A DNA stretch of 64,000 nt. It comes from Bacillus sp. 03113 (lineage in GTDB: Bacteria > Bacillota > Bacilli > Bacillales > Cytobacillaceae). The notes beneath the pieces were generated by a model. That model did not search any database, had not been told where the DNA came from, and saw only the letters and a program-made list of their open reading frames with translations. Of this stretch, positions 51,637 to 59,919 are shown in pieces; within the stretch, counting starts at the first letter, position 1, and the number at the start of each line of letters is the position of its first letter. A program made the translations under genes and the position numbers. The stretch is taken from contig NZ_VATK01000008.1 in NCBI RefSeq assembly GCF_006546985.1, positions 124,001 through 188,000 on the forward strand, given 5' to 3'.

Positions 51637-52236
51637 ATGAACGATTATTTGATACAAACAAATTTTGCAGCACATAATTTGATTGATTTGATAAATTCTG
51701 AAGAAAATGCTCTTAATAGTCTTAAAACAAAACTTGTTGACTTAAAAAAACACCACGAATTTCTTTATGCTGACTTCATTAGGAAAGAATTAGATCTGAA
51801 TGATCATTTTAATGACCATCAAATAATGCACTCATACGCAAAACAAGCTTCTTTTTATAATGAGCATATTGAACCACTACAAATACAAATCGATAAACTA
51901 TCTAACTCAATTTCTTCAAAGCAGGAATCCATAAAAGCATTATCTGGTGCACTTTTGCAAATAGCCAAGCAAGGCATTAGTATTGTTCATAGTAGTTTAA
52001 ATACTTGTCCAGATGGTAGATTTATATATAATGAGCCTATTAAAAACATAATTTGGCAAGGAAGAAATCAGTCACTTCATTATGAAGAAGGAAACTTTCG
52101 CTCTCCTATAGTCCGCTGTTTTCAATCCATTGGTATTTCACTAATCAATAAGAACTTGGCAAAAGAAATTATTGATTTATTAGAATGGAATACTTACCAG
52201 AAATATCAAGATGATATGATCTTGCTCTTGGGCTAA
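51637..52236 (+). CDS. HEPN-motif candidate protein (cargo)
   Basis: 199-residue helical protein with coiled coil (about residues 25-105). C-terminal part has R143-N144-x3-H148 in GRNQSLHYEEG, the RX4-6H motif of HEPN ribonucleases, followed by two helices. I start at the ATG at 51637 after GAGGTGGATAAA. It stands alone with its own terminator in the cargo block. HEPN proteins often act in toxin or anti-phage systems; assignment rests on a short motif and helical context. Confidence 0.5.
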   Translation: MNDYLIQTNFAAHNLIDLINSEENALNSLKTKLVDLKKHHEFLYADFIRKELDLNDHFNDHQIMHSYAKQASFYNEHIEPLQIQIDKLSNSISSKQESIKALSGALLQIAKQGISIVHSSLNTCPDGRFIYNEPIKNIIWQGRNQSLHYEEGNFRSPIVRCFQSIGISLINKNLAKEIIDLLEWNTYQKYQDDMILLLG

Positions 52237-52245
52237 GCAAGAGCT
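52222..52245 (+). terminator. Terminator of the HEPN-motif gene
   Basis: GCTCTTG / CAAGAGC stem with TTTTCC overlapping the stop codon. Confidence 0.75.
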
Positions 52246-52349
52246 TTTCCTATCCCAGACAAATTTAGTCTTTTGTTCCCTATTCACTTTCATTCAATTA
52301 ATCATCAATTTTATATGGCCAATTAAAACCATTTCCCTATTTCTTTCTT

Positions 52350-52465
52350 CTAACCTTTCAATATTCCAAGTATGAGTATCAAAAGTTCTAGATTAACCTC
52401 ATGATCATCTATTATTCCTTCTCTTAGCATCATTGAAGTTGCTCAATTAACTCTGTTGGTTTCAA
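52350..52465 (-). pseudogene. Small broken phage gene
   Basis: From TTG at 52465 behind GAGGTGGA the frame reads KPTELIEQLQ and stops. A shifted frame continues MMLREGIIDDHEVNLELLIL to 52350. The two parts fit one small protein disrupted by a shift. Rest of the 52237-52534 gap shows nothing. Confidence 0.4.
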
Positions 52466-52534
52466 TTTATCCACCTCATTTTTTTGGAAACAAAATAATT
52501 CTTGTGTTTACTTATGAAAAAAACTGTGAAAAAT

Positions 52535-53311
52535 TTATTCTACATTTGTTTCAATAGTTACATTTGGTATACCTAACTTATCTCTATTTTCATTAATGCG
52601 ATCCATCCCTTTTAAACAGTATTCTTCCTCCAATTCGAATCCAATCCAATTCCGTCCAGTGTTGTCACAAGCAACTGCAGTAGTAAATCCACCCATACAA
52701 TTATCGAGAACAACGTCTCCTTCATCTGTATATGTTTTGATAATATATTCGAACAAAGACAATGGCTTTTGTGTAGGATGGAACGTTTTGCTGTCTCGAG
52801 GGAAATCCAAAACGCTCTTTGGAAAATTTTTATATCTTACTGTATGTGCTTTTTTTAGAGTGACATTTCTTCCTCCTAATACCTGCATTCTTGGTTCCTT
52901 TTTAACTCTTTTAGGCTTAATTTTCATAATCCCTTGTGGGTGATATGTCGGTAATTTTTTATAAAAAACACATACATTTTCATGGTTTTTAAGTGGCATT
53001 CGATTGGCATTTTGGAAATCGGTATTGTGATTTCCTTTTTTCCAAATCCACTCATATCTGAACCATTTCATATTTGAAGCTATAAGTGCTGTTGTAAATG
53101 GTTGACTAGCAGTAAGCACTATTGCTCCATTATCTTTAATAATTCGTTTATATTGTTCCCACAATAGTTCAAAGGGAATAATACTATCCCATTTACATTG
53201 TGTAGTACCGTAGGGTAAATCACATAAAATAAGATCTACTGATTTATCAGGAATAAACCTCATCCCTTCTAAACAGTCCATTTGATAAATCGTATTTTGT
53301 TTTATACTCAT
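52535..53311 (-). CDS. Site-specific DNA methyltransferase (N6-A/N4-C type)
   Basis: 258-residue methyltransferase of the beta-class order: catalytic DLPY (residues 31-34, a DPPY variant), then C-terminal FHPTQKPLSLFEYIIKTYTD and the SAM-binding VVLDNCMGGFTTAVACDNTGR. No restriction enzyme lies beside it, so it is an orphan phage methylase, probably protecting phage DNA or tuning packaging or expression. Recognition sequence cannot be predicted. Confidence 0.9.
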   Translation of the reverse strand: MSIKQNTIYQMDCLEGMRFIPDKSVDLILCDLPYGTTQCKWDSIIPFELLWEQYKRIIKDNGAIVLTASQPFTTALIASNMKWFRYEWIWKKGNHNTDFQNANRMPLKNHENVCVFYKKLPTYHPQGIMKIKPKRVKKEPRMQVLGGRNVTLKKAHTVRYKNFPKSVLDFPRDSKTFHPTQKPLSLFEYIIKTYTDEGDVVLDNCMGGFTTAVACDNTGRNWIGFELEEEYCLKGMDRINENRDKLGIPNVTIETNVE

Positions 53312-53432
53312 TTTCTTTCTCCTCTCAAAGTCATATAATAGAATTGTACGGGAACATTAGTTCTATAACAATTGAGAGGCTTGCTAACAGGTCTCTTTTT
53401 CTACTCAAAATATAAAACTTAATATGAAATAG

Positions 53433-53570
53433 TCACCCAATCTTCTTCCATCCATCCCGCAGCCTTGCATTCAAATCACATTTTCGTAACGGCTCATATA
53501 AATAAACGGTACACTCCTCTTCAAACCTGAAGAGAAGGGTCCATTTTCTTTGTCTTTTGCGCGTAGCCAT
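53433..53570 (-). CDS. Small basic phage protein
   Basis: 45-residue basic protein, MATRKRQRKWTLLFRFEEEC. Its ATG overlaps the upstream stop (TAATG), which supports translation by coupling although its own ribosome site is weak. Unknown family. Confidence 0.5.
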   Translation of the reverse strand: MATRKRQRKWTLLFRFEEECTVYLYEPLRKCDLNARLRDGWKKIG

Positions 53571-54280
53571 TATGCTGCTCCATCTTCTGAGTCAGAGTCT
53601 TTTTCATCCTGATCAGAATTATCCGTTTCTTGATCATTTTCAAGCTCATCTGTATCATTTTCGGTACCTTCTGTTTCAGAGTCCTCAGATTCTGTATTTT
53701 CTTCGGTATCTGCAGAAGGATTGCTTAACTTCCATTCCCACCAGGCTTGAGCCAAAGGAGCGCATTTTATGCGAAACTCATCGATCAGATCAGCTACCTT
53801 TCCTGAACTAATGCAAAGCTCATTAGCTAGCCTAATGAATGATTCTCCCTCTAAACGGCGCTTTACAATATCCGCAAAATAATATGGGAAATCATCAAAG
53901 TTAGGTGCTAATCCTTCTAAAATGAATTGATCGATAACCTCTCGCTCTGCCTCTTTCTTCTCTTCTTTTGTTTGAGGTTTGTCTTCAGGTAATCCAAGAT
54001 CTGCTTCCATTTGCTCGTTAACGTTTTTTACCTCTTCAACAACTCCACTTTGATTTACTTTGTATTCTTTAAGAGGCTTGTTTGTTTTCGAATTTATGGT
54101 CACGTTGTAGTTAATGATTAGAGATTCCAGAGAAACTTCTGCATGCTGATCGATCATTCCAGATAGCTTATCAAGTTTCCCATCCAGTCCGGCACCACTT
54201 ACTTCAATTACAATTTCTTTAACACCTTTTGGCTTAAGGTTTACTTTCTTGATCAATGCTTTAAAGTCGATAAAGGACAT
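53570..54280 (-). CDS. Hypothetical protein with acidic tail
   Basis: 236-residue protein: an N-terminal half with beta and helix (KGVKEIVIEVSGAGLDGKLD), a central helical domain (about 120-185, LEGESFIRLANELCISSGKV), and a very acidic Asp/Glu/Ser/Thr tail (about 190-236). Acidic tails occur on DNA mimics and on proteins that contact SSB-like partners. It sits between RusA and the methyltransferase in the DNA-metabolism operon. Family not recognised. Confidence 0.6.
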   Translation of the reverse strand: MSFIDFKALIKKVNLKPKGVKEIVIEVSGAGLDGKLDKLSGMIDQHAEVSLESLIINYNVTINSKTNKPLKEYKVNQSGVVEEVKNVNEQMEADLGLPEDKPQTKEEKKEAEREVIDQFILEGLAPNFDDFPYYFADIVKRRLEGESFIRLANELCISSGKVADLIDEFRIKCAPLAQAWWEWKLSNPSADTEENTESEDSETEGTENDTDELENDQETDNSDQDEKDSDSEDGAA

Positions 54281-54292
54281 TTTCTTAGCCTC

Positions 54293-54748
54293 CTAGATTG
54301 TTAGTTTTATTTGCTCTGAATCAATTGATAACAATGGTTTTATCACGACTTCGACTCTTGGCGTCTCGCTATACCATTTACTGACCCGAAGATCGACTAC
54401 TTGGCTATCATCTTTCCAAATAACACTTTTCAGTGCATCCTTGATTCCCTTGATAAAATTGTCTACATCGGGCTTTGTGATAGGTCTAAGCTCGCCTTTT
54501 TCTGCAGCTGCTTTTTTCTTTTTTGAGAAGCTCTTTAACGTTGCCTTAAACACTCGCACTTCCATGATCAACGGTCCTTCTAATAATTTGTTAGGTCTAT
54601 GATCTGAAGCAGCCAATTTGACAAAATGCTTAAAATCCTTTGATTTTTTTGGATCATACGCTCTCACAAAGCCGCCTTGGGTGCTAAACCGTGGACGTCC
54701 TTGAGCTACTGGATCTCCATACACGGTGAATTTAATCTCTGTTGGCAC
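54293..54748 (-). CDS. RusA-type Holliday junction resolvase
   Basis: 151-residue endonuclease that cleaves four-way junctions. Catalytic motifs KPDVDNFIKGIKDAL (D94, D96) and WKDDSQVV (D113, D114) are intact. I choose GTG at 54748, behind AAAGGGTGTGA, rather than a TTG 18 bases upstream that overlaps that site. It would trim recombination or replication intermediates before packaging. Confidence 0.92.
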   Translation of the reverse strand: MPTEIKFTVYGDPVAQGRPRFSTQGGFVRAYDPKKSKDFKHFVKLAASDHRPNKLLEGPLIMEVRVFKATLKSFSKKKKAAAEKGELRPITKPDVDNFIKGIKDALKSVIWKDDSQVVDLRVSKWYSETPRVEVVIKPLLSIDSEQIKLTI

Positions 54749-54752
54749 AATT

Positions 54753-55043
54753 TCACACCCTTTCAATAATCAATCTGTGATCCAATAATTCCTTAAACCA
54801 TTCATAATCCTTCGTATCGATCGCAAGATCAATTGGGCACTCTAACACTCCATTGCCAAACAAACCATAAATTGGTGCTGATTTGAATTCTATAACGCTT
54901 CCTGACTTCTTACTGTTCATACTTTCACCATTGATTGATCTTGTTAGAACTACAGTCACGAATAATCCTGATGATGAGATTTCTTCAATATAACCAAAGG
55001 ATCCAGATTTAATGTTGATGACCCAATCGCCTTCATTGAACAT
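54753..55043 (-). CDS. Hypothetical protein with IDEAL-like C-terminus
   Basis: 96-residue protein. The N-terminal half is like a small SH3/KOW barrel (GDWVINIKSGSFGYIEEISS), and the end LAIDTKDYEWFKELLDHRLI resembles the IDEAL motif seen in several Bacillus proteins. Both are suggestions. It ends just before the RusA gene. Confidence 0.55.
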   Translation of the reverse strand: MFNEGDWVINIKSGSFGYIEEISSSGLFVTVVLTRSINGESMNSKKSGSVIEFKSAPIYGLFGNGVLECPIDLAIDTKDYEWFKELLDHRLIIERV

Positions 55044-55047
55044 CAGA

Positions 55048-55221
55048 TCACCCCATTTTCGCTTTTTCCATTGCTAACAAATGTCTTAGTTGGTAATAAT
55101 CTAACTGTTCAACACTTGTCCCATCGTCATCCTCCGTGACTCTTAGCTGGATTAATTCCTTAATGATGAATTGACGCTTCCCTTCTTTAGACAACATGAC
55201 TTTTTCGAAAAGAATTCCCAT
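55048..55221 (-). CDS. Small hypothetical phage protein
   Basis: 57-residue helical protein, MGILFEKVMLSKEGKRQFII. The ATG overlaps the upstream stop by one base (TAATG) with AGGGTGTGAG before it. Unknown family. Confidence 0.65.
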   Translation of the reverse strand: MGILFEKVMLSKEGKRQFIIKELIQLRVTEDDDGTSVEQLDYYQLRHLLAMEKAKMG

Positions 55222-55397
55222 TAACTCACACCCTTTCTTTTTTCATCCAAAAATTGATTAAAAATCATAAGCCCCTCGATGACATGCTCTGTTTTAAACT
55301 TAGAAGCAATTTGGGAAACAAATAATTCATTTCTCATAACTTCACCAGTAGCTAAATAGTGAGATTTCATTTTTTCATAGACTGATCGAGCACTCAT
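55221..55397 (-). CDS. Small hypothetical phage protein
   Basis: 58-residue helical protein, MSARSVYEKMKSHYLATGEV, directly after DnaB with AGAGGGGGC before the ATG. Unknown family; likely co-transcribed with the replication genes. Confidence 0.65.
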   Translation of the reverse strand: MSARSVYEKMKSHYLATGEVMRNELFVSQIASKFKTEHVIEGLMIFNQFLDEKRKGVS

Positions 55398-55398
55398 T

Positions 55399-56772
55399 TC
55401 AAGCCCCCTCTAGGTCCCTCTTTCTTTCTAAAGATCGAAAACGGCTAAATTCTTTTAAAAATGCTAGTTGAACAGTCCCAACAGGTCCGTTACGTTGTTT
55501 GGCTATATTAATTTCGACGATATTTTTACCTTCAGATTGACGATCATAGTATTCTTCACGGTAAAGAAGCATAACAACATCAGCATCTTGTTCAATACTT
55601 CCTGAATCTCTTAAATCAGATAGCATAGGGCGCTTATCTTGCCTTTGTTCGACTCCCCTATTTAGCTGTGATAAAAGAATAACCGGCACATTAAATTGGC
55701 GTGCCATTTGTTTCAATTCCCGTGTAATACTACCTACAGCGAGATCATGGCGATCGAACTTACCTAGTGGCGTTATAAGCTGCAGATAATCTATAACGAC
55801 AATATGTTGCTTGCCTGGATTCTCACGACTGGTTTTTCGAACTTCCCTTCGTATGTCTGCTACGGTTTGTTTTGCTTCATCGTGGATATTCATCACCCAT
55901 TGGCTATATACGCCTATCGCTTTTGTAGCACTTGCACGATCTCGATCGGAAAAGAATCGAAACGAATTTCGCCATTTTGATCCATCAATCCATCCAATAG
56001 CACTTAAAAACCTTTGAGTGAGTTGTTTCTCAGGCATTTCCAAAGAGAAAACATCTGCGACACCTTCGCGTACACAACATTGACTTGCAAGATTTAAAGC
56101 AAAGGCTGTTTTCCCCATCGATGGCCTTCCAGCAACAATAATTAAATCGCCGCCTTGTAAACCACCTGTCATATCGTTTAGATCTTTAAAACCTGTATCA
56201 ATCCCTCGAAGATCGCCAAAGTCCTCGTTCATTTCCTCATACAGCTCATACAAGATATCTTTCTTAGTCTTCTCTTTGACTTTTCCGACCTCTTGCATTT
56301 CAATGTAATGGGTATACAAGTCCTCTGCTTTTTCCTCAGTGGGATCGTTTAGATATGCAGCTGCAGCAGCGACCAATACGCGCTTTTTATGGTCATCAAG
56401 AACAATTCGTTGATAGGCTTCCAAATTCGCTGTCGAAGGAACAGAAGCTGCTAATTGAGATATGTAAGATACTCCTCCGACGTTTTCGATGTTGTTGCCT
56501 AATTTTTTTGTCATCGTGACAGGGTCTATTCTTATCCCTTCAGCTGCCAATTCGCGCATGGTTTGAAACAATAGCTTATTTTTAGCAATCGAAAAATGTA
56601 TAGGTTCCAAATTAATTTCATGGATTAAATCTGGTTCTAGAAAAACTGAACCTAATACCATATTTTCGGCTTCTAGTGTTTCCTGCCGGGCAAAATAATT
56701 AGGATTCCCACGGTGGTCTTGGTGGGACATATCCACTGGCCCGATCTCGTTGTATTCGTTTTTCTGCATCAC
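55399..56772 (-). CDS. Replicative DNA helicase, DnaB type
   Basis: 457-residue hexameric helicase: N-terminal DnaB domain (about 25-130), linker, RecA-like core with Walker A GRPSMGKT (215-222), Walker B VVIDYLQL (D328) and C-terminal LRDSGSIEQDADVV. It unwinds phage DNA at the fork. Its beginning overlaps the loader-like gene by over 70 bases; an internal ATG at 56730 is possible but the family N-terminus begins near there either way. Confidence 0.93.
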   Translation of the reverse strand: MMQKNEYNEIGPVDMSHQDHRGNPNYFARQETLEAENMVLGSVFLEPDLIHEINLEPIHFSIAKNKLLFQTMRELAAEGIRIDPVTMTKKLGNNIENVGGVSYISQLAASVPSTANLEAYQRIVLDDHKKRVLVAAAAAYLNDPTEEKAEDLYTHYIEMQEVGKVKEKTKKDILYELYEEMNEDFGDLRGIDTGFKDLNDMTGGLQGGDLIIVAGRPSMGKTAFALNLASQCCVREGVADVFSLEMPEKQLTQRFLSAIGWIDGSKWRNSFRFFSDRDRASATKAIGVYSQWVMNIHDEAKQTVADIRREVRKTSRENPGKQHIVVIDYLQLITPLGKFDRHDLAVGSITRELKQMARQFNVPVILLSQLNRGVEQRQDKRPMLSDLRDSGSIEQDADVVMLLYREEYYDRQSEGKNIVEINIAKQRNGPVGTVQLAFLKEFSRFRSLERKRDLEGA

Positions 56773-57022
56773 GCCGCCACTCCTTTTGCCGGTCTAAAAA
56801 ATCATTTTCGGGTGCATCATATGCTGCAATTTCAGCAATGACAGGAGGGAAAATCTTCAGACGTGTATGCTCTTTTAATCTTGCACGGACCAGAGGATAA
56901 GACATGTCTTCTAGTGCCTCTAACCAGATGTCCACATTCTTGTCGTCGCTAAGATCAAACCTAGCGTAAGTAGCAGCAATCCTTTGTAAAATTTTTATTG
57001 CTTCTTCCCTTGTCACGAGCAT
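56699..57022 (-). CDS. Helicase-loader-like protein
   Basis: 107-residue helical protein starting MLVTREEAIKILQRIAATYA, with the LEDMSYPLVRARLKEHTRLK and FPPVIAEIAAY segments found in G40P/SPP1 gp39-type loaders and related replisome organisers. AGGAGG precedes the start (an adjacent GTG two codons on is possible). It lies between the DnaD-like and DnaB genes, where loaders belong. Confidence 0.72.
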   Translation of the reverse strand: MLVTREEAIKILQRIAATYARFDLSDDKNVDIWLEALEDMSYPLVRARLKEHTRLKIFPPVIAEIAAYDAPENDFLDRQKEWRRDAEKRIQRDRASGYVPPRPPWES

Positions 57023-57029
57023 GCACCTC

Positions 57030-57812
57030 CTAACCAATCCCCTTGCGTTTCTTGTAATCCTCAAGAAAATCTAACGTGCTATTGGTTTTTTTAGAGCTAT
57101 TTTTTCCTTGAAATGAAGGAGAATCGCTATCCCTATTTTTTTCAAATTCCAATAAATCACCCATCGTTTTCACTCCGGCCTTTGCCCAATTAGAAAGTGT
57201 TTTCCAAAGATAGCTAAAAACAGGCTTATCTGCTTGTCTTACTCTTTCGATCGCTTCTAAAAGCAATGCTTCCGTCATATTGTCATGGTCAATATAAGCA
57301 CCCAGCATTTGCGAATGATTTAACCTCATGTCTTGGTTAAAGACCTCTTTCCAGGAATCCATGATATTCGCCCAGGTGACCTCAATCTGTCTATCTATCT
57401 TTCTATTTTCTTCTAATAATGCTGACCTATTGACTTGAACATTGACTGGAGGATTGACTGACTCATCGACTTGAGTATTGACCAATGTTTTTTGCTGTCC
57501 TGAGTTTTGATCAATGCTTTTTGTGGTACAAACAGTGATTAAATACTTGGCAGATTGATTGCCACCTCTGGATGAAAAATCGATATAACCTTCTTGTTTA
57601 AGTTTGTTTCGTATATTAAAAAAATTACTTTCACTTATACAAGACTTAGTGCATAAAGCAGATATGGATACCGCAAACCAATCGACCAATCCGTGTTTGT
57701 CTCGTATATACATTAATGAATGAAATAGCGAGATGGCGGATAAAGGTAATGGGTTTGTTTCGAGCCTATCGTAAAATGCATTAAGTTCTTCTATACGTTC
57801 CAATCGATTCAC
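57030..57812 (-). CDS. DnaD-like phage replication initiator
   Basis: 260-residue protein. The N-terminal winged helix (about 25-95, ISALCTKSCISESNFFNIRN) binds DNA. The C-terminal DnaD/DnaB2-like helical domain ends with ADKPVFSYLWKTLSNWAKAG. Such proteins recognise the phage origin and recruit the loader and helicase. A short repetitive linker (VDESVNPPVNVQVNRS) joins the domains. An origin may lie inside or near this gene but I see no iterons. Confidence 0.82.
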   Translation of the reverse strand: MNRLERIEELNAFYDRLETNPLPLSAISLFHSLMYIRDKHGLVDWFAVSISALCTKSCISESNFFNIRNKLKQEGYIDFSSRGGNQSAKYLITVCTTKSIDQNSGQQKTLVNTQVDESVNPPVNVQVNRSALLEENRKIDRQIEVTWANIMDSWKEVFNQDMRLNHSQMLGAYIDHDNMTEALLLEAIERVRQADKPVFSYLWKTLSNWAKAGVKTMGDLLEFEKNRDSDSPSFQGKNSSKKTNSTLDFLEDYKKRKGIG

Positions 57813-57818
57813 CTACTT

Positions 57819-59660
57819 CTACGCGTTAATTTCATCTATGAATCTGCTTCTTTCTGCAGGAACCAATGTCCCATTAAATAGTTGCCTGTTTGCAGCATAT
57901 GATAGAATCAATTTTTCTTTTGCTCTGGTAAACCCAACATAAGCAAGACGTCTTTCTTCTTCGAGGTCATTGGTTTTTTTAGATGGAAAAACCTCTTCGA
58001 CCATTCCGATCATAATAACTACTGGAAACTCTAAGCCCTTGCTGCCGTGAACGGTCATCAGTTTGACTGCATCTTTCTCTTGGATGAGTTTTTCGTGAAT
58101 ATCCCGATACTTTAGCCATTTTAAGAATCCTGAAAGACTAGCATCTTCTCCAAGGTTCGTTTTAGATTTCTCCCAATTTCGTATATAATTCAAAGAGCTC
58201 TCAAACGATTCTATGCGGTTATTTAGCCCTTTTTCTTTGTAGTCATCTAAAACCCCTAATATGTCAGCTGCGATCTCAAATAAGCGAGAAACAGAAGTCT
58301 CTTCTTCATCCATCCATGTCTTGAAGATTTTTTTTCCAATGCTGAAAAACTCCTTAACACCCGGGAAGTCAGATTGATGAAGTACCTCTAAATGGGAAGA
58401 ATCATCTTCAAGAGCTTTCATTTTCACCTTGCTTTCCTCCATTTGAGTTAGAAAAGGATGAGGATATCTAAGGGCTATGGAAAGCGCTCGATTATCTTTA
58501 TGATTTGTAATGACTTCTAACCAGGCTACAATTGATCGAATATCTCTGTTTTTCATCAGATCGTCATTGTTAATCAGTACGTTAGGGATATTGCTTACTG
58601 CCAATTCCATCTTTGTTTTTTGAAGCTGTGCGTTCGTTCTTGAAAGAATCGCTATATCTTTGTATGAGTAGCCCTTCTCTTGGAGCTCGCACACTTTTTT
58701 GACGATCATTTCATATTCGACTCGTTCATCAGCAACCATCTGAATCGTAATAGGATCGCCGTCTTTATGAGCGATAAGTTTCTTCTTAGTCTGCTTTTTG
58801 TTATGTGATATAAGGTTATTTGCTGCAGCAACGATTGTTTTAGTGGATCGATAATTATCTTCAAGCTTGATTATTTCGCATTCTGGATATTCCTTAGGAA
58901 AATTGAGAATGTATTCGACCTTAGCTTGTCTCCAACCGTAAATGGCCTGAAAATCGTCACCAACCACGAAAAGATTAGGCGGGGACAAAAAACTAATCAT
59001 ATCTCTTTGTTCATCGTTGCTATCCTGATATTCGTCTATAAAAATGTGTGTATACATTCTTCTGTAATATTGCAGAGATTCAAAATCGATCTTCCAAAGC
59101 TCAACGACTTTAGCAATTAACTTCTCAAGATCAACAGCGTTATTTTGTCTTAAACGGTACAAGTACTCATTAATCACTTTTCGTTCTTCTGTGCCTTGTG
59201 GGGCCATGGATATTTCAAAAGAGAACATCACCTTTTTCAAGGTGGTTCTCTTACCAAGCTCATCAATAATCGTTGTAAGAATAGAAGCTCGATCTTCTTG
59301 ATCATAGATGGTAAAGTTTTTTTCAATGCCAATACGATCACCCCAATCTTTTAGTACTGAAACTGCAAAGGCGTGGAAGGTGTTACAGAAAAGCTTCTTC
59401 CCTTCACTGTCGCCCACTAGTTTGATAACACGCTCTTTCATTTCTTTGCCGGCTAATCGGGTAAAGGTTAGGGCCAGCATATTGCTGGTCCCTATCCTGT
59501 TTTCATGGAACAAATGAGCAATTCTTCGAGTGAGTACCGTTGTTTTTCCGGATCCTGCACCTGCTAAGCAAAGGATGACAGGTGATGTAGAAACGACTGC
59601 TTGATGTTGGTTGGTATTCAAACCTTTAGTAATGCTAGAAAGGGAGCTCACCATTGGCAT
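57819..59660 (-). CDS. UvrD/Rep/PcrA-type DNA helicase
   Basis: 613-residue superfamily 1A helicase with Walker A CLAGAGSGKT (31-40), Walker B FIDEYQDSNDE, motif III FVVGDDFQAIYGWRQA, motif V VKLMTVHGSKGLEFPVV and motif VI ERRLAYVGFTRAKEKL. Translocates 3' to 5' on single-stranded DNA. It lies among phage recombination/replication genes and is shorter than host PcrA. Confidence 0.93.
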   Translation of the reverse strand: MPMVSSLSSITKGLNTNQHQAVVSTSPVILCLAGAGSGKTTVLTRRIAHLFHENRIGTSNMLALTFTRLAGKEMKERVIKLVGDSEGKKLFCNTFHAFAVSVLKDWGDRIGIEKNFTIYDQEDRASILTTIIDELGKRTTLKKVMFSFEISMAPQGTEERKVINEYLYRLRQNNAVDLEKLIAKVVELWKIDFESLQYYRRMYTHIFIDEYQDSNDEQRDMISFLSPPNLFVVGDDFQAIYGWRQAKVEYILNFPKEYPECEIIKLEDNYRSTKTIVAAANNLISHNKKQTKKKLIAHKDGDPITIQMVADERVEYEMIVKKVCELQEKGYSYKDIAILSRTNAQLQKTKMELAVSNIPNVLINNDDLMKNRDIRSIVAWLEVITNHKDNRALSIALRYPHPFLTQMEESKVKMKALEDDSSHLEVLHQSDFPGVKEFFSIGKKIFKTWMDEEETSVSRLFEIAADILGVLDDYKEKGLNNRIESFESSLNYIRNWEKSKTNLGEDASLSGFLKWLKYRDIHEKLIQEKDAVKLMTVHGSKGLEFPVVIMIGMVEEVFPSKKTNDLEEERRLAYVGFTRAKEKLILSYAANRQLFNGTLVPAERSRFIDEINA

Positions 59661-59919
59661 ATTTCCCTCCTAAAATTTTTATTTCAAGTTCACAATCTGG
59701 GTCTGCATAAACATAAGCATCAAGTTCAATGAAATCAGCTTTTACATTTAATAAAATAAGTCTATGCCCAAGATTCTCGTGGACTATATAGATACCACTC
59801 ATGTCATGACACTCTTCATCAAATCCCTTTAATTCAATCGCTGTACCACGGCAAAGTTGATAGGAAAAATGAGGGGCTTGTACGATATATGGCTTGCTTT
59901 GTTCATCATGCTGACTCAT
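59635..59919 (-). CDS. Hypothetical phage protein
   Basis: 94-residue beta-rich protein MSQHDEQSKPYIVQAPHFSY. I start at 59919 behind AAGGTGA; it overlaps both neighbours, as usual for dense phage operons. No motif recognised. Confidence 0.6.
   Translation of the reverse strand: MSQHDEQSKPYIVQAPHFSYQLCRGTAIELKGFDEECHDMSGIYIVHENLGHRLILLNVKADFIELDAYVYADPDCELEIKILGGKYANGELPF

Noticed and set aside
52535-53311. Restriction-modification system
   Set aside because: Only the methyltransferase is present; no endonuclease or specificity gene is next to it.
56030-57812. Replication origin iterons near the DnaD-like and DnaB genes
   Set aside because: I looked for short tandem repeats with an AT-rich stretch and found none convincing.
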